A stretch of 64,000 nt of DNA from assembly GCF_016920785.2 (NCBI RefSeq), contig NW_024609839.1, positions 17,795,085-17,859,084 on the forward strand, in the 5' to 3' direction. The DNA comes from Ixodes scapularis. Lineage: Eukaryota; Arthropoda; Arachnida; Ixodida; Ixodidae. The notes beneath the pieces are model-generated. The model was not told the origin of the DNA, ran no database searches, and saw only the letters and a program-made list of their open reading frames with translations. The position numbers were made by a program, and so were the translations under genes. Of this stretch, positions 54,948 through 64,000 are shown piece after piece (within the stretch, counting starts at the first letter, position 1; the number at the start of each line of letters is the position of its first letter).

Positions 54948-55157
54948 CTACTCCTCGAGTTCAGCGAGGACACTTGGTTCACGTCCCCCACCTGACTGCC
55001 GAGTGGTAATCGCGACGTGAAAAAGCCCGACTTGACAGCAAAAATTCCAAAAGTGAGGCAAATCTTCGTACAGACACAGGAGCACTTTACGTGCGACATC
55101 CACCGTCGGCCATGACGATTCATCACGATCGCGATGCAGCTCACGCATTGCGATCAT
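54948..55157 (-). CDS. candidate first exon near the right end of the 6.4-kb element
   Basis: A minus-strand ATG at 55157 opens MIAMRELHRDRDESSWPTVD, then VARKVLLCLYEDLPHFWNFC and QVGLFHVAITTRQSG, ending at a stop at 54948. Composition is protein-like. A possible donor lies inside the frame (CAG/GTGGGG near 55000) and a strong one lies beyond the stop (TCG/GTAAGT at 54833). It starts close to the right TIR and reads inward, as expected for an element gene. No family is recognised. Confidence 0.35.
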   Translation of the reverse strand: MIAMRELHRDRDESSWPTVDVARKVLLCLYEDLPHFWNFCCQVGLFHVAITTRQSGGGREPSVLAELEE

Positions 55158-55496
55158 CTAAATTGTTTTACTTACGTAAAAAGACATGATTCATGCGACC
55201 TAGACTTGACACCGGTAATTATATTTAGACTATACCGCATTATACATTTTCCGAAGTTAAAAATGTTGCTTTTACAAGACCCTTCGATGCGGCGTTGCGC
55301 ATTTCCCTCTAGGGACATATGTTGGGGACAAATCCCGATGAAGTTTCAACTCAATCGCCACTCTCCGTCGACGTCATCAACGCGCCGCGATGAAGTTCCC
55401 TGCCAGTCGAGTTCGCCGCCGATTGAGATCAGGCTCCTCCCACCGGCGACGTCACGATGAAGTTTCTTCATCGCTTTTTCCAGCATAGACAGACAG

Positions 55497-56085
55497 AGCC
55501 GCTAACAAGGGGTATCTTATCATGAGACTCGGTAGGCGATAAATTCTTCCAGAATTTAGTTGGATTGTTTTTAAGTAGAGCATGTAAATCGTAATTAAAG
55601 TACTTTTTCTTTGAGTTTTCTAGACAGGTAATATATTCTTTTTCGCAGCTAGAGCACCTCGCCCACACTGCATCAGAATTGGATTGTTTTTCCTTTTAAA
55701 ATAGTCTTTTCTTTTTATTACGAAGCGTTTTTAGTACTTTATTAAACCAGGGCTGACTGACGTCTGAACGGATTGAAACAAGGGGAATATGAGCATCAAT
55801 GAGCGCAGATAATTTATTTTTAAACATATTCCAATTATTTTCTACTGTACGAGTGTGAAAGCCGGCAGTGAATGAAGAACAAAAACGCAGGAGGCTTTTA
55901 TTAATTGAGTCATAGTCAGCCTTGCTGTAATCTCTTATCAGCTTAATAGTATGCAGCTTTTGGGAGGTAGATAAATTACAGTCCTAGCAAGGCGATGTTT
56001 CGTTGTGCTGCTGTTATATTGGGATAAGTGTATGGTCGCCTAGATCGGTAAGTAACAACTAGCGCTGGGTTGAAGGACATCACGT
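55497..56085 (-). pseudogene. LINE endonuclease-RT linker
   Basis: On the minus strand LTDLGDHTLIPI resembles the end of an AP-type endonuclease (an SDH-like triad). It is followed by KADYDSINKSLLRFC, NNWNMFKNKLSALIDAHIP, SDVSQPWFNKVLKTLRNKKK and ALLKNNPTKFWKNLSPTES, the usual linker before RT. Stops occur at about 56000-56050 and 55697. It continues, across the 6.4-kb insertion, into the RT at 49103. Confidence 0.75.
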
Positions 56086-58249
56086 AAAAAGGAAAGGGAA
56101 AACTGCTGCTGGTAAACGTGTTAGTTATATATAAAATACAGAGCGAAGTTAAAATGTATGACGCAAAGTCGCATATAAACGAGTTACGAATTCGGTACTA
56201 ACGCACTTGTTTCAGCATTTTCAGTGCAGCTTTTCTACCACTTCCAGTCAGTATATGATATAAATACTCTACGAAATTCTCAACTAAACGTGAGAGAAGG
56301 GTGAACGCGCGAACAAGCTGGTGAAAAGTTCGCATAATTTGACCTGAAACATTGAAGGAAAACAAATATATATAAAGGGAAGGGACAACACACAACGTCT
56401 CCGAACATAGCTAAAAGTTTATTGAAGACCGAACCATTTAATGACCTATTCGACCGGGGCACACCACACCCGTCCAGTGCAATAACTCTTTCCACTTTAG
56501 TGCACGGAAGGGTGGCGGGGAAAGGAGGAAGCTCCTCTTTCCCCTCCAGCCTTCTCGGTACCATGAACCGCATTTCACCGGTGCCATGCGGGCGCAGACG
56601 AATTGGCCATTAGAGGGACAGCTAAGACACCTTGGTCGACGCCGGAACACAAATAAGAATGTCGTCACTGCAACGTTCTTACAGGGAAACAGTCGAAACA
56701 CTTTCCCCCAACAGCCTCTGCAACGTGCGGGACCGGGACACAGCAAATGACCTTGGTGTTACTGTTTTGACCCCCCCCCCCCCCCCCACAACATTTTCTC
56801 GTCGAAAATTAAGTATACACAGATAAAACAATAAAAAGCAAGAACTTTTACACTTGCAAGGATGTTCTCTCTTGTTTATTTTTCTTTCTTTACCAGCACG
56901 CCTTTTTTTATACAAGTTAATACTGTTAAGATTTACTGCTTCCAATCACCGTGCAGTTTAATTCAAAAGAAACAATTGTTGCATTCCGCTTAATGCTTTA
57001 GAGTTTCTGAATTAAGCGTCATCGTCAAAACCTCCTTTTTTTTTGTCTAAAATTATATCGTTTACAAGGCAGCCAGTGTTGACGATGCGCGAAAGACCGC
57101 ATGCTAAAATAATGTCATACCCAACACCTTCTCTTAATGCAATGGCACTATCCCCGTGCTCTTTTGCATCCGTGAGGTCACCGGTGAGGGGCGGCTGCCT
57201 ACTGGGACGAAGGACGTTTCTTCAGATTCTTAGACCATAACGCTCTGCCAGAGCCTTCAGATTCTGGGAAATTGCAGGAAACAAAGAAAGACACACAATA
57301 CAATATAAAGGGGTTCCGTTTTATCGGCATTGAGTTTTTTTTTTTTTTTTGATCGAATTTGGGGGAAGTGTTTTTCAGGGTTTAATTTTTCCTACAGAAT
57401 CCGTGTTTTTGTGTAAATTGGTTTAAGTCATAACCAGTTGACAAAAAAAAAAAACATTGAATCTGTAGGATAAAATTAACTCGAAAAACACATACTCCCG
57501 AACTTGAAAAAAAATAAATAAAAATAAATTTAAAAAAAAATAAACACGGAAAACACGAAATTCTAAAAAAATAAGTTATCACGTTTTTTTCTTCTCTTTT
57601 ACAACCTAATTTCGACACAAGCAATAAGGTTTGAGTGTCGGATGATCCAATATTTGTAGAGGAAAAAAAACAAGATCAACTGACGAGAACATGTTTTGAA
57701 TTTTCATCGAAGATTCACATGGTGACCGCATGCTTTTGATATGTCATTTTGTTGACGGTACTTGCAGCGAAACAAATCACAAAAGGGGGTACCAACACAT
57801 AGCTGCGAATACTAATGGTTTGGAGAAACACCGGTTGTATTGACATTGTCTTTGATGCGCTAAAAATGCAATTTATAAAGTTCTTTTGAAATAACTTTTT
57901 CTAGGCATGTTTATAGTTTACGTTTCCTCAGTTTGCTTTTAATATCCATTTTTAGTGAACAGCTTGAGTGTTTTCGATTTTATTAAAAGGATCTCTATAG
58001 GTAACTGATATAATATCTTTGGTACATAATATGTTACAAACACCTAAATGTCTGTTTTTTCTCCTCCTACACACCTCTCTAAGCTAAACAAAGTGTTATT
58101 CGCAACGCTTGAAGGCACTTCAGAGGGATTACCTAAACGAAACAGCCACAAAAACGGTTTAAATGTCGTAAATTTAAACATTTCGGCAGAACTCAGCCTG
58201 GTTAGGTAAGTAATAAGAACGGGTACTTAGTAGACTCTAACTAATTACT
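56086..58249. other. no recognisable gene
   Basis: AT-rich, with a poly-C tract at 56771-56787 and A/T runs around 57330-57560. No gene or dispersed-repeat family was identified. Confidence 0.5.
56771..56787. repeat. poly-C tract
   Basis: A run of 17 C residues. Confidence 0.95.
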
Positions 58250-58258
58250 TCAATATGC

Positions 58259-58289
58259 CGTTTCGAAGCCGGCTCGGCTCCTTGTTCAG
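58259..58289 (-). ncRNA. degenerate hammerhead core at the Penelope tail
   Basis: On the minus strand CTGAACA is followed by a GC-rich stem (AGGAGCC...GGCTTC) and GAAACG. This matches the hammerhead layout with a substitution in the CTGANGA box. GTC occurs just upstream (ACAGTCACATCTGAACA), where the cleavage triplet is expected. The ribozyme is probably inactive. Confidence 0.4.
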
Positions 58290-58350
58290 ATGTGACTGTA
58301 TGTGGGCCCAAGAGCAGCAATCTGTCGTTGTTTTCTCCTTTCTCGCAGTA

Positions 58351-58710
58351 TTATTTTCTTCGTCCGTTTTTGTCCGTGGCGCATTGCAGCCCGTGTATAT
58401 AGCTGTTTGGCAGCGTTCTGGTGGATCTGATCAGATTGTTCTTCGTATTTTGTTTACGCCAAGATTCTAATAAGAGCCGCTTTCTCCAATTTGTTTCTCT
58501 GTAGATGATGGAACTGCTGCCAACGGCGATGACGTGGCCGGCCTTCTGAGCATGTTCCTCAAGCACGTTGCCTTGAATGCCTACCTTCTTCACGTCATAC
58601 TTATGGCTGCGCAGACGTTCGGGAAAGTTCTTCGTTTCCCCCACATACAAGGCGTCGTATTCAGCACAAGGAATTTGGTAAATTAGACCTTGAGAGTTTT
58701 CTTTTAGGGA
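58351..58710 (-). pseudogene. Penelope GIY-YIG endonuclease region
   Basis: The minus-strand frame reads LIYQIPCAEYDALYVGETKN, then FPERLRSHKYDVKK, LEEHAQKAGHVIA, and IIYRETNWRKRLLLESWRKQ. The YVGxT core, the arginine in RLRSH, the HAQKxGH block and the glutamate in RExxWRKRLLLES are the landmarks of the Penelope GIY-YIG endonuclease. It lies directly after the RT linker with a frame change near 58700. Confidence 0.85.
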
Positions 58711-60290
58711 CGATCCTTGGGAAGAGGAAGAAAATGGCCTAGGGTTGAGACGGGCTTATATGTAACTGCGATGCCGTAAGGTTTGAGAGCGCGGGCGTGG
58801 ACCTCGCTTGTGCCATGAAGGTACGGAACGCACATGCGGCTGGAGGTGTTTTTGGTCTTAGATGTAGAAGGTTGACGAAGTTTTTTTTTTTTATATCCTG
58901 TTGACAAATCTCGTGGTGTAGGTATTTTTTCAAAGGTCTCGTTTTATAAGATCGACTTCCATCTTGAGTGACTTCTTTGTTAAGCAGACCGCGAGGGCGT
59001 GCCGAAAGAGCGCCGACACCGCAAAAGATTTGTGAATTGCGGGGTGGTCTGAAAAGAGGTTTAGGTAGCTGTCGGTGTGCGTTGCTCTCCTGTATACTTG
59101 GAAGGTTAAATGGTTCCTAGTTTTTTTCCACCGACACATCCAGAAATGGAAGGCAAGCATTAGACTCACGTTCGACCGTGAATTGAATGTCTGGATGGAT
59201 GGAAAGGAGATGTTTGTGAAGGCGATCGACTTCGCTGGTTTTGGCAACACAGAAGCAATCATCCACGTAACGTAGAAACAGAATGGGTATGGGAGAAAAC
59301 GTGCTTAGGGATTTTGGCTCGATGGCTTCCATTGTGAGGTTTGCTTCTGTGACGCACAGAGCAGCACCTATGGCTGTGCCACTACTTTGCTTGTAGAAGC
59401 GAGCAGCAAAAGAAGAGTAGGTATTCGTCAGGTACAGTTCTAGTGGGCAGCATATCTCATTCACCGAGAAATGGGTTCTTTCAGGCAGAGTCGTGTCTAA
59501 CGTGAGTGCCGTTCTGAGAATAGACACCGGGAGTCGAATGGGAATACTCGTGACGAGGGATACCACATCAAAGGAGCCAATGCACTCATCGTCGTTCAAT
59601 TGCGGGTCCGAAGCTAATTCGATGAAGTGGGCTGTGCTCTCGACAGGTGTGTTGGTCTTTCCCATGAGTGGAAGAAACAGACGACGGGAATAATTTGACA
59701 GCACTCGTAATGATGACGCCGTGAAGTCGACTATGGGACGAAGCGGAATTCAAGGTGCGGATTTTTGGTAAGCTGTAGAACGCAGGTGTCGAGCCGTTTC
59801 GGCAAACAGGATTCAGGTAGAGTGCCCGAGACTCTAGATATTTATTGAAGACGGCGTAAAGTGCTTTGTTTAAGACTCCTTGGATTTTTGATGGTGGGTC
59901 ATTCGGTAGCATCGTCTACGGTTTGGTGTTCAGAAGTTCGTGCACCTTCTTCTCATAGTCAGCGTGGTTCAACACCACTGTGACATTTCCTTTGCCAGCA
60001 AGGAGAATTACGTTGCAGTTGTCTTCCTTTAGCTTCCTGAGGGCGGTCCTTTCTTCTGTGCTATAGTTCAAATGCCCCCTTTGGTTTACCTTTGCAAGTA
60101 CGCCAATGGATGTCAAGCGAGCTTCTTTACGGATGCAGGGGTCTAGTTTGTGTAATCCCTCCTCAACGGAAGCTGCCATCAGTGCAAGAGGAGGATGTAC
60201 AATGGTGAAATTGAAGTATTTTTTTTGTTTTTTTTTCGCCAGAACTAGTGTCTCGGTCCGAAAGAGCGCTTTCGAACAAAGGTTTTTCAT
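58711..60290 (-). pseudogene. Penelope reverse transcriptase region
   Basis: In successive minus-strand frames: an N-terminal NCNVILLAGKGNVTVVLNHA block; FYSLPKIR; ECIGSFDVVSLVTSIPI (motif A); SSGTAIGAALCVTEANLTME; then PILFLRYVDDCFCVAKTSEV with the YVDD active site. After that come FTVERESNACLPFLDVSVEK, THTDSYLNLFSDHPAIHKSF and ALKPYGIAVTYKP. Frame changes occur near 59910, 59700, 59130 and 58900. All RT landmarks are present, but no single frame is intact. Confidence 0.88.
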
Positions 60291-60600
60291 TAAACACTTG
60301 TGCGAAGTTCAAGGGGTTTTGGGCCTACCTTGGAGAGAGACAAGCTTTTTGTCGTGTTCCAGTCGTTTCCTCATGGTCGCTGAGGAAGCAGGAGATGGCA
60401 AATTCATTGATGGACGGAAAAACCTCGGGCACATGGTGTTCAAGTGGCCTCCGTAAAAAGAAAAGGTCAAGGTTTTTCCGCCAGAGTGTTTCACGGCATT
60501 CTTCTGTTCTGGCGCCTACTAGGCGACGCTTGGCTTGGTCTATGATACGAGGATCTTCAGCCGAATGAAGTAACCTCTTCAGGCGTAGGCTCTTCGAAAT

Positions 60601-63320
60601 CAGGTAATGATTTTTACAGGTCTTGTTGAATGGAAGGTGAGTCTGAAGATGAAAACAGAGCTGGTCAAGTGTAAAACAGACCGGAAAGATTGGCGCCTGC
60701 GTATAGAAATCTCAATCCTAATCGGATTTACACTGAGAACGTCAGTTTTGCCGTGCGACATTTCCAGATGCAGTTCCCTTCCTCTAAAAATTAAGAGCAC
60801 AACTGTGTGAAGAAACCAAAGCGATACCTGTGGCACGGTTGCGCAATGCGGGTGAAACGGTGCCGACGTGGTTAATTCTCATAGCCGTTGTTTTTGGCTT
60901 CGTGGGTGCCACTGACCACCGCCGCGAGCGCCCGGTGATCCGTGAAGTACGTGGGTAAGCGCGGCGGAAGCTTCTAAAACAATCCAAGATTACTCATAGG
61001 AATGGAGACTGTTAAAATGGCATTTCGCATTACACGAGCAATGTTTCAAAAACAAGACTTTCAAGCGCACGACACGAAGATTCTACCTTCGTTCCACCAT
61101 TCTTGGCGGGACGCTAGGGCTTACCTTTTCGCTCTCTTCACGCGGCACGTCTGAAAAGAAGTCCCGACTGCCCTCTCCTTGTGCCAAGAGGGGAGAGAAT
61201 TTTTTTTTTTTATTCTTCGCGCGTACGGCGACGACAGCAGACCAGGATAAAATATCTCAAAGTGTCACCCAGAAAGCTCTTGCTTTAAAAACTTGCCAAA
61301 GTCAAGGTTGGGTGCGTTCGCAGACAATCAAGTTTGCGACACTATTTACTCTGGCGCCTTCTCCCGATTGACGCAGTGAGCAGACAACGGACTGCGTCGT
61401 CTGCTGGCAGCTCCTATCGGGAGATGGCGCCACAAGTAATTAGTGTCGCTGATTTGGGTCGTCTGTGAACGTGCCCAAATTTGACATTGCCACAAATAGT
61501 TGGTTTATTATTATTATTTTTTTTTTTGCAGGAAGAAAACTGCGTTTTGCAATCTCGCATGGTAAAACCCATCAGTTGGCTTCAATTCTGTTGGCTTCCG
61601 TTTCAGCTGGCTCGCGGCTGCATTGGTGTGTTATGCTGATTTCGCTTAGTTTCGTGATATTAATGTATCCTTGTGGTAGAAAACCAATAATACAGTGGTA
61701 ATTGGCCACCTTGAGAACTACGACTTCCGCACGAGCCTGAATCGTAAACGTTCTTACTAAACATTTCATTTGATAATTTTCTTCGTTCGGCCAGGTTTCG
61801 CGGCGAAACGACTGAACTGATGCAAGACGAGGATTACGGATGTCTACGGATGTACTGGACGTACCCGTTTATACTAGTTTCCATGAAAATTAACGAATGA
61901 AGAGAATAATGCATGCAAACACAGTGAAAAAGCAGGTCGACTACCTGACTAACAATGTGCAAATCGCAGAGAACAGATGAACTCGAGAGTTTAGTACTCG
62001 CTGTGTGGTGTTTGAGGGCAGCAACGTTTTGTGAAAATTGTTTGTCTCAACCCCCCCCCCCCCCCCCCACCCCTGTAATGAAGCATGAAATGCAAAAAAA
62101 AAAGAAAGCAATATTGTCTCCATCAGGTTCTTTAAATAAATGAACTACTCGAGAGATATTTTCATTGCCCATTCTAGACCGATTTGTCCCCGATGCTAGA
62201 GTATTCATTAGCATCATTTCAAAATGTTTACCTCAGACATACGGACATTTCCTTACAACGTATTGAGAATTTGATACGAGGGACAAACCCGTAAATTGAA
62301 TCCTGACATCTTTCTTCTGCACAATTTGTAAAATTAAAGTAAATTGCGCCACCTAATTTGAAAGACAGCAAGATTGGCTCAAGACAGATGTCGGTCTCCA
62401 TTTTCATGTATTTATGCCGAAAGATATCTATTTGTTTTAACATATACACTCATTACTTTAAGCGGTATCGAGAGTAAATCCTGTATCGACAACGCTGCAT
62501 TCGCGTGAGGTCCATGCAGACGGCTTCTTTTCGGCGTTACATATTGCGTTCTTCAGGCGCTTTTGTCAGGCACTCAAAAGCTGTCTTTGACACGTTTTTC
62601 ACCCGTTGAGCCTCACCCTTTTTGTCAAAATTAATAAATTGATCAGGATATCTTAAGAAAATTGTATGACTGCATACAGGAGACCGATCACAATGTATAT
62701 TGAACGTTTAAATTCATTATTAAAGAAATTAAGTGAATGTTTATACAGCAAAAAAAAAGTTATTCTTACATTAAATCGAAAGCAACTGTTTTGGATTTCT
62801 TATGAAGGCAAAACAAGGTGCTTCCAAGAAACATACATAGTGACTTCATGCGTTGTCTATATTTGCCCTCTTCTTTAAGATTCTAAATATACCCTGCGTT
62901 TCTTATTGCACCACTATCACTTAGCCACTATCATTTAAACGAATTTGTGCTGTCATTGAAACTTAGTATCTGAACCCTCCTGCGTCTTAGAGCCCTCTAC
63001 ATACCCAGTGTGTGCCGGTGCTAATAACGATGCCTTTACTGACACGTGTCCGCTACGCCGACGGTGCAAACAGTAAGAACATGTCATAAAACCAAGTGCA
63101 GAAGTTGTACACGTAATAATGGCATGCAGATTGTGGTAGCCACTAGTTCCTCTCCCCCGAGAAGGCGTGAGCTGCGGACGTTTAGGGCGAAGCCGTCCGA
63201 CTACGAGCCCGGTCGCTCCGTATCGTGTCGGGGAGACTACGCCACCATGCTGACCTACTCTCTCGCACTCCTCCGCGCGTCTCCCCGATTTCGGGGGAAT
63301 AGCGACATCGCGCAAGGGCG
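60601..63320. other. no firm gene; fold-back at 61335-61449
   Basis: A fold-back pairs GCGACACTATTTACTCTGGCG with its near-complement at 61415-61449 around a GCAGACGACG-rich centre. A poly-C tract lies at 62051-62068. The GCAGTT-rich sequences near 60765 and 61535 may be inverted copies of another repeat. No coding exon was recognised. Confidence 0.4.
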
Positions 63321-63475
63321 AGTCGGGCCTGCCCTCCGAGTGGACGGCCGTGTGGTCGGGGAGTCCTGGATTGGACTCCGGGCGATGGGTCGAGTCGCGG
63401 CGTATGAGCTCGTCCGACCGGCGATGACTCAACGCTAGTGATCCCCCGGGCTCTGACAGTCGGCGTCCCCACTAC
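63321..63475. repeat. GC-rich direct repeat, copy 1
   Basis: About 155 bp, largely repeated at 63846-64000. Shared blocks are AGTCGGGCCT, CCTCCGAGTGGACGGCCGTG and CTCAACGCTAGTGATTC-like sequence. The copies are 525 bp apart. Confidence 0.9.
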
Positions 63476-63845
63476 CTGTGGACGTCCATATGCCCAGAGC
63501 CCTGGCCCCGAACTTCTGCGATGACAGGTAGCGGCGTGAGCTCGACCGACCGGCGATGGCTCCGCTCGCCATTACCCTTTTGGCTCTCAGGTCGGCGGGC
63601 GCTGCGGGCACACTCTGTCCACGGCTCGCTTGACCGCAGTGCCTTGCTGGGGACCCCTGGTGCTCAATAAACGCTGTTGGATACCGGGATCATCGTTGTT
63701 GGCATGGCGTTGGGTGAACCCGGCGCGGCGACCGCCCTCGCTCGTAGCCGTCGGCCGCGCGGTGAGACGGGCATCGGATTTCCCCTTTGACCGGACAGGT
63801 CCCTGGACGTCAAGGTGCGTAATCCTCCCTCCACGAGAAGGAGAG
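63476..63845. other. possible LTR segment with AATAAA
   Basis: Between the direct repeats lies GTGCTCAATAAACGCTGTTGG at 63660-63680, followed by GGGTGAACCCGGCGCGG near 63712. This resembles the R/U5 end of an LTR followed by a leader, so a plus-strand LTR retroelement may begin here and run out of the window. No gag frame is visible before the window ends. Confidence 0.35.
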
Positions 63846-64000
63846 AGTCGGGCCTACCCTCCGAGTGGACGGCCGTGTGGTCGAGGAGTCCTGCATTGGA
63901 CTCCGGGCAACGGGTCGAGTCGCGGCGTGAGCTCGTCCGACTGGCGATGCCTCAACGCTAGTGATTCCTCTGGCTCTAATAGTCGGCGTCCCCACTACCT
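63846..64000. repeat. GC-rich direct repeat, copy 2 (cut by the window end)
   Basis: Same orientation as 63321-63475. The copy continues up to the last base of the window. Confidence 0.9.

Larger units (their letters stand above)
49104..55493. mobile_element. 6.4-kb TIR element with CAG target duplication, inserted in the LINE
   Basis: The ends read TCTGTCTATGCTAG and, reversed, TCTGTCTATGCTGG. They are flanked by CAG at 49101-49103 and 55494-55496. Subterminal regions on both sides carry repeated GATGAAGTT and CGATTGAG words (49127-49290 and 55337-55465). A 3-bp duplication fits PIF/Harbinger- or CACTA-type insertion, but no DDE domain was recognised. The interior holds candidate exons running inward from both ends, an inverted duplication near 52.4-52.7 kb and two tRNA-like segments. 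Confidence 0.8.
47159..56085 (-). mobile_element. CR1/L2-like LINE, split by a 6.4-kb insertion
   Basis: The minus-strand element runs from its endonuclease/RT linker (near 56060) through RT to a 3' tail ending in (AATA)n-type repeats at 47159-47180. It is interrupted by the TIR element at 49104-55493. Removing that element and one CAG copy restores a continuous frame across the join, showing that the LINE is the older insertion. The 5' part (most of the endonuclease) is absent or too decayed to recognise. Assignment to the CR1/L2 group rests on RT style and tail type. Confidence 0.75.
58255..60600 (-). mobile_element. Penelope-like retroelement, decayed
   Basis: The minus-strand domain order is N-terminal region, RT with YVDD, linker, then GIY-YIG endonuclease, which is diagnostic for Penelope-like elements. 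A ribozyme-like core follows at the 3' side (58259-58289). At least four frameshifts and stops break the single ORF. The 5' end is not defined. Confidence 0.88.

Noticed and set aside
63046..63438. Arg/Gly-rich open frames on both strands in the terminal GC-rich region
   Set aside because: High GC gives long open frames on both strands at once. The DNA is repeated 525 bp downstream without frame conservation.

Overview
This window reads as nuclear DNA from an arthropod with a repeat-rich genome, most probably a hard tick. That identification is an inference from overall character: AT-rich intergenic DNA, CpG-rich GT/AG-spliced exons, and a dense mixture of CR1/L2-like LINE, Penelope-like, Ty3/gypsy, Tc1-like and many terminal-inverted-repeat (TIR) elements. 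There is no bacterial gene layout, no rRNA and no intact long host gene. Nearly all open frames are chance frames. The supportable coding material is short exons or decayed transposon proteins.

Layout. 0-9.7 kb: a tRNA-Phe-like sequence (2.97 kb); decayed Ty3/gypsy fragments on opposite strands between two copies of an LTR-like direct repeat (3.2-5.9 kb); a perfect 86-bp palindrome (5.2 kb); a LINE ORF1 remnant with zinc knuckles (8.8-9.7 kb). 9.9-15.7 kb: several MITE-like fold-back elements (TTAA-flanked, CATATCAGTT-rich, TA-flanked), half of a THAP domain, and a copy of a tRNA-carrying repeat. 16.5-20.5 kb: one unrecognised plus-strand gene seen as four exons joined by phase-0 introns, two of which hold transposable elements.

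24.7-32.5 kb: a 1.6-kb TA-flanked TIR element carrying a coding first exon; then a 4.05-kb TA-flanked element that contains Tc1 transposase remnants and sits directly against its own 979-bp internal-deletion derivative. 36.6-42.5 kb: a 5.9-kb TIR element with GGAGGTAA-rich ends that carries a minus-strand terminal exon, a tandem triplication containing a small exon, and a MITE with an internal tRNA-like sequence.

42.5-47 kb: further fold-back elements, a Penelope fragment with a hammerhead-ribozyme core beside (TA)n, and long hairpins. 47.2-56.1 kb: a minus-strand LINE split by a 6.4-kb TIR element with a clean CAG target duplication, which itself contains candidate exons. 58.2-60.6 kb: a decayed minus-strand Penelope-like element with RT and GIY-YIG regions. 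63.3-64 kb: an LTR-like direct repeat cut by the window edge.

The strongest theme is that three structurally different TIR-bounded DNA elements (24.7, 36.6 and 49.1 kb) each enclose splice-competent, apparently protein-coding exons that do not resemble a DDE transposase. They may be autonomous elements of families not recognised here, or vehicles that have captured host exons. Their boundaries are visible in the sequence; their function is not.
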